From positions 21,197,060-21,261,059 of the forward strand of contig OX442314.1 of NCBI GenBank assembly GCA_949358305.1: DNA of 64,000 nt, read 5' to 3'. This DNA is from Strigamia acuminata (Eukaryota > Arthropoda > Chilopoda > Geophilomorpha > Linotaeniidae). This document shows, piece after piece, positions 1-10,264 of the stretch (the stretch's first letter is position 1; each line of letters starts with the position of its first letter). The position numbers and the translations under genes were made by a program. Under the pieces are notes generated by a model. The model worked only from the letters and a program-made list of their open reading frames with translations, did no database searches and had not been told where the DNA came from.

Positions 1-435
1 AATCCACTACATCATCTTCTTTCAAACATGGCTTTTGTTTTGTATTAACTCTGTGTAACTAAAATAATTTGGGTTAACCATCATTTATATACTTCCATTT
101 TTTTAAATTTACTTTTTTCATGTATAATTCTGCGTACAAGTATTGATTTTTATTTAGTGGATCACCATACGTGTTGTATCTATAAACAGCTTTTGAACTG
201 TGAAAAGAAAACTAAGAAAACAAAAATGAAAATGTCTGGATTACGCAAATGTGAATACATAATTACCACCATATCAAAGTGTTTTGAGAATAAATATTAA
301 TCCCTTCAACATATATTGTCCATCTTTTTCTTCCCTTCCCAGAATAGATAAACTTTTCTTCTAGGTAAAATAAATAAACAAATAAATAAAACCTTCAGGT
401 GATGCAATAATATTTTCTTCCTTACCACGATACAA
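1..435. other. left edge, no recognised gene
   Basis: AT-rich sequence. Any further exons of the minus-strand channel gene would lie here or beyond the edge. Nothing convincing was found. Confidence 0.4.
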
Positions 436-562
436 CAGGATACATCTTCCAATGTGGGTGTCAACATATGACATTTTTGCACTGTTTGACATTGCCTTTC
501 CTGTCCTTACAATTACAATTACAATTACAACATACAATTAAAATTGTGAAGGAAAAAAGTTT

Positions 563-1160
563 TTATTTATCCACCCCTGTGTATTCCTTGATGATACGCA
601 CTCGTTGATCATTCCACAAATCAATGAGCGATGTATTAAAAGTTTTCTTCAACAAAAAGCATGTTGAATTTTGATTTTTACATCTTTGTGACAGCAGGGC
701 ATTAAATTTAAAGTATTGGGAACTTTTTGACATTTTAGGACATATAGTTATAGCTGGAAAGTTGAACTCTTCAATTGGCTCTACTGTGACAATAACTCCA
801 ATCGGATAACTTAAGAATTGAACAACTGACATATAAACTTGCCAGTTGCCACACGCATAATCCGTAGCTTATGCATAATGCCAATAGCCAAAACAGTTTC
901 TGAATAAAATTATATTGTGATCCAAACTTGTTGATACTCATTACTGCTGAACTACTGCATTTACAATTACAAAAATGCTTGTTACACCGTCTCCTATTTC
1001 GATTAATGCGCCATAACTGTCTGGTGTTGGCATTTTTCACAACTTTACGTTTTGGTATTGAATTTGGATAAATTCTGTGCTGCAAAATCAATTTTAAAAA
1101 TAAGAAAAGTTTAGCACTCTTTGAGTTTGTTTGGCTTGTCGTTATTGCCTCGTGTATTAA
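563..1160 (-). pseudogene. DEG/ENaC (pickpocket-type) sodium channel fragment, frameshifted
   Basis: This is the N-terminal part of an amiloride-sensitive (degenerin/ENaC, insect pickpocket) channel on the minus strand. One frame reads a first membrane segment (FWLLALCISYGLCVWQ) at about 905-855, preceded by a cysteine-rich stretch (FCNCKC). The family hallmark FPAITICP follows at about 765-740, but in another frame. The shift falls near 825-835, where ..QLASLYVS should run straight into VVQFLSYPIG, and there is no room for an intron. A possible next exon at about 510-436, with AG and GT borders and a GRC motif, does not join in phase to the likely donor near 565. I therefore read it as a decayed copy, although a sequencing error at one base would also explain the first break. 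The rest of the channel would lie left of the window. The family assignment is fairly sure; the pseudogene status is less so. Confidence 0.6.
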
Positions 1161-1614
1161 ATCTGTAAACATAAAGTTAATTTTCAGTTGATGTTGCAGC
1201 ATACTTCTTCGACGGTGTCCACCAACCGACCTATCAGCAATGATCCGTGTTGAACTAGATTGAACCACACGTCGTTATTTATAACTCATTTACTTATTTA
1301 TTAGCTGCTTATAATTTATTCACTTGACTTGTTGCTTGCATTTTATGATGATCAATAATTGGGGTCTTTGTATTGAAGAATACATACACAGAGTATAAAG
1401 CATTTAAAAACCACTTAGCTTTTGCAATCAATTTCAACTTTCAACTTAATATTTTAAAAACAAATTAAAACAAAACAAATATAAATACTCGCTTCAAAAC
1501 TTCTACAAATGCACTTGAAAAACTCAAAGGATAATTTCATTTTTTTTATTATATTAAAAAAAAAATATTGTAAAATGATCTGTACATTTTTAAAATAGTT
1601 TATTATACAAATTA

Positions 1615-4438
1615 TCATCGTCTATTCCAATATCGTTTGACAAGATCTGCTCCCTTCTCTCCTATCATTATCGATGGAGCGTTGGTATTGCCGGACACTA
1701 AGAGCGGCATTATTGATGCATCGATTACCCGAAGATTTTTCACACCGTATACCCTGCACAAGTTAAATCCAATAGCATTAGAAAAGAAATTAAATTTACA
1801 GTTGAATAACAATTATTACCGTAAATGAGGATCCACTACTGCTAAAGGGTCCCAACTTCGTCCCATTTTACAAGTTCCAACCGGATGATAAATTGTAGAA
1901 GTGTACGTTCTTGCAACACATCCCCAATATCCATCGGAGTATGGTTTTTCATGTCGGCAGGTCGGATACAACGCATCGTGTAATTTGGCACCATATTGTT
2001 TGAACGCTTCGCTATAACCTAAAGCTATGGCTACTTTGATTCCTAATAAAAACGTAATTATTTGTTTTGCGAGTTAGAATGAATCATTAACATCTCGTCT
2101 TGTTATTTTTAAAAGTGAATATTTGGCTTACCATCTACCATAACATTAACGTCTTGTTGATTTGTTAAATATTTAGGATCTATTAAGGGAGGATCAAAAG
2201 GATTTGCACTTTGTAAGCGTATAGTTCCATTGCTCAGTGGCCGAAGAAGAGTTACAGAAAACATGAAACTATCCTTTCCGGAAATTGGTTTAAAATACCC
2301 GTTCCAAAACTAAAAGAAAAAAGATAAGATTTTTTAAAAAAAGTTTCTTCCTCAATGTATCATATTAGCACCTTACCTCATCACTGAATCCCATTATTCG
2401 TCGTATTTGGCGCCCACTATCAGCAGCTGGACTCCCGGATATAAAGTGGTACTGAATATCGGGCCAATCAATAGATTTATTTGCATAGCGTGTGTTGATA
2501 AAAGCTAACCCTTCAACTCCTCCAAGAACTGTTAGTGGTCCTAAATAACATTGTACAAAGCCATAAACGTATTAATTAATAAGAATAAATACATAGAAAT
2601 AAAGTTTAATACCTCGTCCGAATAAACCCCATTGACTGACATAAAAAGTATTTTCAAATCTTGACTGAACCACAGATACTGGTTTGTCTATCGTAAATAC
2701 AATTCCAGCACCAATGTGGTCTTGCATGTTTTGACCAACTCCAGGCAAATCAACCACCACAGGAATCTATGTAAAACAAGACTTTTTTTTAAGAAAAAAT
2801 TAAAAGTTACAAAAATAAATAGAAAAAACAATGCTGTTAATATAAAATCCTTACTCCAAATTGCTGCAAATGTTGTCTTGGTCCAACTCCAGACAACATG
2901 AGCAATTGAGGTGAATTTATAGCACCTGCTGATAAAATAACTTCACGTCTGGCTTCAGCTACGAGTTGTTTCCCATCTTTAGAATACATCACTCCGACAG
3001 CTCGTTTGTGAGTATCGAACAAAACCTACAACCAATCATCAAAATGCACTTTACCAAACTAATTTCACCAAATAAAAATCTCTTAAAATATTTACAGACC
3101 TTCATAACGTGCGAATTCAACGACAAGTGCAAATTCTTCCTGCCATTCGCTGTCCGAATAAATGCTTTGGCAGTACTACAGCGTGCGCCTCTTCTAATAG
3201 TGCCGGGCGCAACAGTAAATCCCGTTTGTCTCGCACCATTGATATCAGTTTCCTGGTAACCGAGTGTTATTCCAGCATCGACAAAAGCGCGAGCTAATGG
3301 GGTATGCCACGGTGCTTCGCTGACTGACAAATATCCACCTTTGCGATGGTATAACTCTTCATTTAAAACCAAAAGAAAGAAAAAATTACCATAGCGGCAC
3401 TAACCTTTTAAGGAAAAATTCATTTTAGAGAATAATAAATATCACTCACCATTTCCGGAAAGAGTAACCGAATTAAAGTCTTCAGATTTCAGAAAATAAG
3501 GCAAAACATCTTCGTACGCCCAGCCCGTGTTGCCTAATTTTGCCCATGCGTCGTAATCATTCTTGTTGCCTCGTACATACAACATGTAATTTATTGTGCT
3601 GGATCCACCCAATACTTTGCCTCTCGGCCAAAGGCATTGCTGCAAGAGAAACGAGTCGGTGTTAGGGTAAACAAGCTCTAATGACACTCTTTTGCACATT
3701 GATTTACCCTATTGGTCATCCCCCAGCATGCCGCGGGTTGAGGAACAGTTTTGTACTTCCAGTCTAAATCACTCAACTGCAAATAACCAGCCAATGCTGG
3801 AATTTCAGTAAATATTGTTTCGTCCCCTCCTGCTTCAATGAGTAGAACGTGAACGGAAGGATCTTCTGTTAGACGATTAGCCAGGACTGCTCCAGCAGAA
3901 CCGCCACCAACTAAACACAAACATTTCATCAACATTTCCGCAAAAACAAATGAATATTGAAATCATTTCAGTTATATAATGTATCAAATGACTAAAACAA
4001 TGACATACGAGTTCTATTTTGCTGTATAATAAATAGAACGAGCAAATTGGGTCAAGTTGAAAGGATGAGCAGGTCTGTTGACCTGAAAGATTAAAAGTAT
4101 ATAGTGTAAAGAAATTTTGTATCATTGTCATGCCATTTCGTGAATTTATTGAATGTGAAAAATCTCGGTTCCAAAAATTCAAAAATTCAGTTTTCAGCAC
4201 TAAAATTTTATGTCGTGTGAGTTTTTCATGTAAAATCGTTTTTTTTCCCGTCTGACCCACAAGTCAAAAACCCAACGAGGATATAACGGTGCGACTCACC
4301 TATGACGTAATCGTAAGCGTCTGCTGCCCTTTGTGTTGGATGTATTGGTGGTCCGTCTGGAGCGCGATTACGTAAAAGCAACATTGTTGTGATGGGTATG
4401 AGAAGAGCAATGGATGCAATTGGACTGATAAACACCAT
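1615..4438 (-). CDS. GMC oxidoreductase, glucose-dehydrogenase-like (10 exons)
   Basis: A complete flavin-dependent GMC oxidoreductase, 605 aa. Exons: 4438-4300, 3910-3708, 3639-3450, 3356-3100, 3025-2855, 2766-2613, 2540-2377, 2309-2132, 2042-1820, 1753-1615, all with GT-AG introns and closing phase. The first 22 residues form a hydrophobic signal or anchor ([14 protein letters not shown]), so the protein is probably secreted or membrane-bound. The FAD-binding Rossmann motif [19 protein letters not shown] is completed only by splicing exon 1 to exon 2. The two family signatures are present: [13 protein letters not shown] in exon 3 and [17 protein letters not shown] in exon 5. The C-terminal catalytic region reads [10 protein letters not shown] in exon 9, then [17 protein letters not shown] and a final [12 protein letters not shown]. 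Length is normal for insect members. Substrate cannot be read from sequence; insect relatives oxidise glucose, ecdysone or other alcohols. Symbol left blank because the insect family is large. Confidence 0.95.
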
Positions 4439-6013
4439 CTTGAACTTTGAAAAATTCCGCCTTCAAATGTCTATTTAACAAAAACTTAATCCTCTCAAGT
4501 CAAGGACTCCGTGACGTCATCCATTCTTACAAACATTCCACACCTGCTCTACAAACTGCTTGGATTTAATATGCGACTCAAGACTGAAAGAACCTAGTTT
4601 TATAAGAAGCGTTTGGTCAGTGACCCAATGACGTCATTCCACACACGGCCTCGTATTGGCTGCTACTAGGGTATAAACAATGGTATACACAACACACACG
4701 ATATTTTGAAATGTTTTGTAGCCTCTAGTGACAATTTAAAGAATTAAACGATCTTGAATTTAGGAATTTGAGGGAAATCGCATCTGAATTACAATGGAAA
4801 AAAGTTAATGATGAATAGTTTATTAAATTTTATTCCCCACAGTAGTGAAAGGGGAACTTTTAAAAAAATGTAGGGTATGAGGTCATATTGAGGGTGAGAA
4901 CGAGGTCAAAATAGTTTAATAAAGAGTTGTCAGAAATTTCCCTCAAGTGTGATGTCACAAATGGCCGCCCTCGCTAGTTAGGTATTATTTTTCTAAATAA
5001 GACTCACAAAAAATACATTTACCAGAACGAAAAAAAAGTAGAAAAAAAATGTAAGTCGTTAACCAGATCATTTCATTTGTTCACTCTTTTAAATGAATCC
5101 TTTCAGGAAATGAATCAAGATTTTTTGCTCAAGTTTTTTCCTCTTCTAAGTTCCGTATGGTAATTTTAAGGTGATTGATCTATTTATTAACTTGTTGATA
5201 AGTCATTTTTCAGTTTACGTTCAAAATTTGTCAAAATTGTGAAAATAATAAAAATTCTATTGTGTAAGGACATTTTTTTCCCTCTTGAATCAATTCTAAA
5301 TTCTAATCGAGCAATTAGTCGTGTAATCATCTTATTGTAAATAGATTCAATTACGTAGAGATTAAAGTTGAATCAGTGTGGCACGATTAAGAAATGTGGA
5401 ATGGAATTACTCGCTATTCCAGTAATCAAAGAAAGAAAGAAAAACTGAAATAGAAAGGTTTGCTGGTGCTGTTTGTTATTCCTCATGTCACAACTAAGAA
5501 TAAATTTGCTTTCCCTGTGTAGAAACTATCACGTTCAATTTCCATTCAAATTTTGAAATGATGCATTATTGAAGAAATACAGAGTAATTACAAATTTACT
5601 GGTGCCCATCATTTTTCATCTTGAGCAGGAGACAAATGTATTCATGAGAAATAGTGCAGACAATTGAGCCGTTAGTTCTGCTGCTGCTTTTTGGATATCA
5701 TTATCAATCAAAAAACTCAAACTTAAGATTTCAACTGCACACACAGTTATTGATTTAGATAAACAAAACGTAAAAAATAGGTTAAAGTGTTTTTAATTAA
5801 CACTATTCGCCGATATTTCAATTTGATTGTCTTTTTATCAGTCACATTTTGTTTGCTAATGTCAATTATCAATTATCAACTGATATCAAATTCACATGTT
5901 ATACAATTATTATTATTACGCACTGTATAAGATTTTTTTTTGATAAAAAGTGACTGTATATAAACAAGTTAGAACAAAACTTATTTTTCATTTGACAACC
6001 CAATTGGAAAAAA
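4439..6013. other. intergenic, shared promoter region
   Basis: Lies between the minus-strand GMC gene and the plus-strand lipid-binding gene, so it must hold the 5' ends of both. From about 5680 rightwards it is homologous to 10265 onward (duplicated block). No other gene seen. Confidence 0.5.
5957..5964 (+). promoter_or_regulatory. TATA box of left GM2-activator-like gene
   Basis: TATATAAA lies 50 bp before the ATG, consistent with a short 5' leader. The right copy has only TTATAA at the equivalent place (about 10556), so core promoter strength may differ between the paralogs. Confidence 0.5.
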
Positions 6014-6819
6014 ATGTCTAAGCTTACAATCCTGTTAGTATTTTTAGGTGCTGTCACCATCTTGGCCGTTAGGGATAAACTAGTTCTTGAAAACTGTGGT
6101 AAGATACTGTAATTAACTCTTGCCTTATTTGAATATAAACCCGCTTTTTGCTGTTTTTGTTTTAAGGAGGAAAAAATGATGTGATTCAAATAAAAACTCT
6201 TAGCATCGAACCAATGCCGATAACTATTCCTGGAGACCTAAGGATTAGTGTAAACGTGTCGGTTAAACGCGACTTATCGGTTAAAACAAAAATTAATGTA
6301 AAATTATACAAACAAACTAAAGTTATATTTCCAATTGATGTGAAAATTCCATGTATCAAAAATGCTGGTTCTTGGTCCGTTATTCGTATAATATTCGTTC
6401 AGTATTTATGTAACATTAATACATTCTTTACGCAGTTCGTACGACGGCTGTTCTCTTATACCACTGACACACGGCAAAATATGCGATTTTTTCCCAAAAA
6501 ATGTCCAATGCGCCTGTCCGTTTAAAGCTGGAAACTACAGTACGGTTAATTACGCGGTGCAAATTCCAGAAGCACCCGGAATCATAAAATGGCTGGCTAA
6601 GGTATATGTGACTTAGAGTTTAATTAATTGACTAACACGTTGTGAAGTTCATAAGTTTGTTTACCGTATAAGTGTTTAATTTTTAAATAATATCCTACAT
6701 TTTGCTCTTATTATTTTTATTTCTAGGGTGATTACAAAGCAGAAGTGAGAATCCAAGACGAGATTGCAAATCAAGAGTTGGGTTGTTTCAGAGCTCTCTT
6801 ATCACTGGGTAAAAAGTGA
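6014..6819 (+). CDS. GM2 ganglioside activator-like lipid-binding protein, copy A (4 exons)
   Basis: Secreted ML-type lipid-binding protein, 183 aa, resembling the GM2 ganglioside activator that lifts lipids from membranes for hydrolysis in lysosomes. Exons 6014-6098, 6167-6374, 6436-6601, 6727-6819; all phases close. A signal peptide (MSKLTILLVFLGAVTILA) is followed by the family start LVLENCGGKND, the strand SIEPMPITIPGDL, IPCIKNAGSC, SYDGCSL, CDFFPKN, QCACPFKAGNY and a final ELGCF. Eight cysteines match the four-disulphide plan. The GSC and SYDGC cysteines join only across the exon 2/3 splice, which supports the model. Copy B at 10619 has the same exon lengths (85, 208, 166 and 93 nt). In insects such proteins could act in lipid uptake, chemosensory or immune roles; the role here is inference. 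Confidence 0.92.
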
Positions 6820-7035
6820 TAGCAATTGTTTTATCAAAATGTAAATTATCACTACAAACTGCAGATAAACACAAAAAAAAACTTTAAACATTCATCAACA
6901 ATAATTGTGCACATAAAATCCATTAGTTGGAATTTTAAATATATGTATTTGTGAATAATATATTCTATGTAGATATATATATATATATATATATCTTATC
7001 TTTATAATACAGAGACAAATAAAGATGATAATAAT

Positions 7036-8031
7036 AGGTGCATTCAATTTTTGAAGGAAAAGTCACTTTCCTCGCTTTCCTTACTTTTAGAAAGCGGAAG
7101 TGACGCTTTTTATGACGTAATTAAAAAAAGTGAGTCGTGGAAAATGACTTTAAAGAAAGCAGATCTTGGGTCTACTTTATGGGGGGCCGAAGGTCTCAAT
7201 ATTAGTACCGATGCTATGACATGCCATCTGGGCATGACATGCCAACTCTTCATGCTATCTCGGCATGACATGCCAACTCTTCATGCCAACTGTTTATGCC
7301 AACTGTTCATGCCAACTGTTCATGCCAACTCTTTATGCTAACTCTTCATGCCAACTCTTCATGCCAACCCTTCATGCCAACTTTTAATAGACCCTGACAT
7401 TTTCCTAGAAGCCTCTATTTATCTTAATTTGCATTTTTTGTTCAATTTTCATTTTCATTTTATTTCTATTACTTTCACAAGAGTATGAGGATAAATGGAT
7501 TTGACTTTTAAGTGTAGACAGTGAAAATTGAACAAAAAATGCAAATTAAGATAAATATAGGCTTCTAGGAAAATGTCAGGGTCTATTAAAAGTTGGCATG
7601 AAGGGTTGGCATGAAGAGTTGGCATGAAGAGTTAGCATAAAGAGTTGGCATGAACAGTTGGCATGAACAGTTGGCATAAACAGTTGGCATGAAGAGTTGG
7701 CATGTCATGCCGAGATAGCATGAAGAGTTGGCATGTCATGCCCAGATGGCATGTCATAGCATAGGTACTAATATTGAGACCTTCGGCCCCCCATACTACT
7801 TTTCTGACTTTCTTTGTCACTTCCAAATGACGCGCATGTCTCCGGGACAGACGAGTTAAATCGGCCGCCATAACAATGAAAGCGACCAATGTCCAATGCA
7901 CATACTTTGCCTTTTGTAAAATGGGTGCGTTCATTCAAAAGTCTCTTTTTAAAAAGGAGGGAAAGGAAAAAACAGTTTTTTAAAGGAAGGAAAGGGCAGG
8001 TAACTTTTCCTTTCACAAATTGAACGCACCT
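7036..8031. mobile_element. 996-bp DNA element with AGGTGCATTC termini and 3-bp target duplication
   Basis: Ends are AGGTGCATTCAATTTTTGAA on the left and the near inverse ending GAACGCACCT on the right, extending about 28 bp. It is flanked by AAT at 7033-7035 and 8032-8034. The right copy of the duplicated block keeps the uninterrupted site (GATAATAATGATTCC near 11662-11676), which fixes both borders. There is no transposase; most of the interior is the 612-bp palindrome at 7181-7792. A 3-bp duplication fits non-autonomous Harbinger-type elements, but the superfamily is not proven. Confidence 0.88.
7181..7792. repeat. 612-bp near-perfect palindrome with CATGCCAACTCTT tandem motifs
   Basis: Arms 7181-7451 and 7522-7792 (271 bp each) are almost exact inverse copies around a 70-bp loop. 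They begin GGGGGGCCGAAGGTC and end with its inverse. Each arm holds about ten variants of a 14-15 bp motif (CATGCCAACTCTT or CATGCCAACTGTT). Open frames reading LHANCLCQLFMPTVHA occur on both strands only because of this symmetry and are not genes. Confidence 0.9.
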
Positions 8032-8335
8032 AATGATTCCACTTATCTCAAAATTACGTCTTTGTTGTGTTTGGTCAAACTGCTCATTTAGATTTTCCGG
8101 TTTCCATCGTCCGAATCGAAGGAAATTATTTTCAATCTGCAACGGGTTCGTTTTGCTCTAGCCGGTCACTATTTAAATATCTCATCTAACGTGAAGATTT
8201 GTCGCTTTGAATTTATATAATTTATAGTTTCAAGACTTCTTCCAAAACGAAGAAATTTGTTTTCCAAACAGCCAGGTTTTCTACTTAGTTCAGTTCACGG
8301 ATCAATGTAGAGATCTGAGGCTTAACAGCAAACTC
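8032..8335 (-). pseudogene. dead copy of FLRFamide precursor exon 2
   Basis: Homologous to 11670-12005 and in the same orientation. It still shows ENNFLRFGRWKPENLNEQ and a LENKFLRFGR-like segment, but a TAA falls where the functional gene has GRKRG. Several deletions and a stop (GCAGATTGA) break the frame between the two peptides, and the normal stop is replaced by read-on into QTQQRRN. No signal-peptide exon lies upstream. It arose with the block that duplicated the neighbouring lipid-binding gene. Confidence 0.85.
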
Positions 8336-8432
8336 GGTTCATTTCTTCAACATCATTTCTCCGATGCTCGTTTCTTCAACATCACATTCTCAAAGAGTAC
8401 GTAAGTTTCTCAAAAATTGTGAAAATTATACT

Positions 8433-8706
8433 AAGTGCATTCAAGTTGGTTAAGATAAATCATGCTTAAAGTTTATAACCTCGTCGTTAAATAACTTGAC
8501 ATGATAGTTTGTTTCAACTTCCGGTGTAGCTAGCGCCCTCTGTCTGTAAAACTTAAGTTATGGCACAACAGGATTACAAGTAGCAACTACAGTATATTCC
8601 TGAACATCCTGAGTAGCAATGTTGCGCACGCTCAGTTAAACAATTATTCAGATTTTAGCTGGCACAGCAAACTTTAAGTAATAGTATTACCAATATGAAC
8701 GCACCT
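8433..8706. mobile_element. 274-bp MITE, same terminal family as the 996-bp element
   Basis: Left end AAGTGCATTCAAGTTGGTTA and right end ATATGAACGCACCT are inverse relatives. The inner ends also pair (CTTAAAGTTT near 8472 with AAACTTTAAG near 8670). It is flanked by ACT at 8430-8432 and 8707-8709. Non-coding. Confidence 0.8.
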
Positions 8707-8749
8707 ACTGTTTATACATGTTTATGCAAATTCCAACATCAAAAATCAA

Positions 8750-9030
8750 TTTTTTAGGCCATTTCCCATCAATTTAGCACCTTTCTGACATGTTTCGAAG
8801 TTTGACAGATTCTGACCATTTTGTCAATGGTGTTTTTGCTAAAATCGGACACTTGGTCAGAATCCGTCAAAATTTAAAAAGTGCTGGAAAGGGAGAAAGA
8901 TCTTAGAAATATCATTTTCAGAATTTCAGAATCTGCATATCTGGCATCGTTGCAGAAATATTGCCCAAAAGCAGAGTTTTCCAGACTAAAAAGTGGTTGG
9001 AAAAAGATTTTTTTTAGGTCATTTCCCTAT
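8750..9030. repeat. degenerate inverted repeat
   Basis: Imperfect inverse segments flank 8830 (TTGACAGATTCTGACCA with TGGTCAGAATCCGTCAA). A stretch reading TGCATATCTGGCATCGTTGC near 8934 also occurs, slightly changed, in the arms of the palindromic element at 49370-50422. It may be a decayed relative. Confidence 0.5.
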
Positions 9031-9339
9031 AGGTAAATAGGTTGCACACTGCGCACTGCTTGTCGATTCCAAGCAGAAGAAGATAAAACAGATGTGCCTC
9101 TGTTTAAAGCATCGTTTCATTGACATTACGTTCGATACGTCGAGAAACCAAACCCATCATTCGAAACCCACTTTATCAAGGGCGTGTGAGCGCTCAACAA
9201 ATGTCTCATCGCTTCCCAAAATGTCCACATTGCCCATTGCACATTTCAATGTCTGCTAGCTAGTTGGTCCATAATCATCTAATTGTACGTCTCAAACAGG
9301 GATGAATTTTTTGGGAGTATTCTGATGAGAGATCAGAAC

Positions 9340-9790
9340 CGTTGTTCGGCAGGGACGCGCGATATTCCATTCGTACCCGCGAATTCGCAGATAAGAATAG
9401 TAAAAGTATTCTCATCCGCGACACTATGGGATCACTTTATTCAAATCCGCGACGTCGCGTGTTTGAATATGTATTGTATTCATATGCGCGACAGCAGTTG
9501 TTGTTGTCGACCCGCACGTCCCTCTTGTCCAGCAGCAGACAGCCCGCGCTCGTGTCCCCGCCTTTGCTCTCGACGCTCTGCACGAGCAACTCGAGCTGGC
9601 GCACGTTCAGTTTCTTCAGCATCAAGTTGGCCACACTTTCCACCATTCCCTCGCTGTTTTTCTCCACCGCACCCCCGGTTTCATGATCGCCGGTGCCGAG
9701 TTCGAGCTGGTGTTCGTGTTCGAGCTGGTGTTTCGTTTCGTTTCGTTTCGAGCTGGTGTTTCGTTTCGTTTTGCCTCATGTTCCTAAGCT
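9340..9790 (-). other. GC-rich island with open minus-strand reading frame, origin unknown
   Basis: This stretch is far richer in G and C than its surroundings. A minus-strand frame is open from about 9790 to 9437. It contains HQLELGTGDHETGGA, then NSEGMVESVANLMLKKLN, VRQLELLVQSVESKGGDTSA and LLLDKRDVRVD. Codon use looks like a real protein and unlike the AT-rich neighbours. There is no credible start, splice sites or continuation. Its distal part dissolves into degenerate repeats of TTCGTTTCGAGCTGGTG, and the left part into ATTC..CCGCGAC repeats. It could be a captured exon, a retrocopy fragment or part of an unknown gene. I do not recognise the family. Confidence 0.4.
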
Positions 9791-10264
9791 TAGAAGGATT
9801 GCAACATGTAATCTTCTGAAGTTTTGACCATTGAGTGCAGTTTCTACGTTGATTGAACAGCCACACAGAAAAGTTTTAATTGCCAACAGCCCAGTTTCCA
9901 ACTTCTCAATATGTCAGGTGGATACCTTGCCTAATAATCTGTCAATCTATCAATAATCTATCAACAAATAGATTGTAGATTCCAGCCTCCCTTCGCTTAA
10001 CCCCTTGGTTCGTTTCAGCTTTCATGAAGTTCTTGTAGCGGGGTCGCATTTGCAGCATGTCGGGTTGCTTACTCGGTTGACTTTATTGCTTGATTAGTCT
10101 CCAGCTTTATAGTGTTGTTGGTTTAAAAAAGATGTAAGGTCGGGAGTCCTTAAACTACTAGAGCCACTTGGCATGCGTCTAATTTGCCTTATGTGTAATC
10201 CGCATAAAATGTCTAAAGAAATGACTTTGATCAAAAATATTACTTGCTTATTGAAGAAGATTAC

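Larger units (their letters stand above)
5680..8335. repeat. segmental duplication, left copy
   Basis: Direct copy of 10265-12005: upstream region, the complete lipid-binding gene, its 3' flank with (AT)n, and the last exon of the FLRFamide gene in antisense. The left copy is longer because a 996-bp element has inserted at 7036-8031. Confidence 0.9.

Noticed and set aside
7240-7380. Regularly spaced short repeats that could suggest a CRISPR array
   Set aside because: Units of 14-15 bp abut with no unique spacers, the array is mirrored as an inverted repeat, and the DNA is animal.
7051-7934. Open frames on both strands encoding a shared LHANCLCQLFMPTVHANSLC ending
   Set aside because: They are two readings of the same palindromic repeat arms inside a transposable element, with no start context or splice sites.
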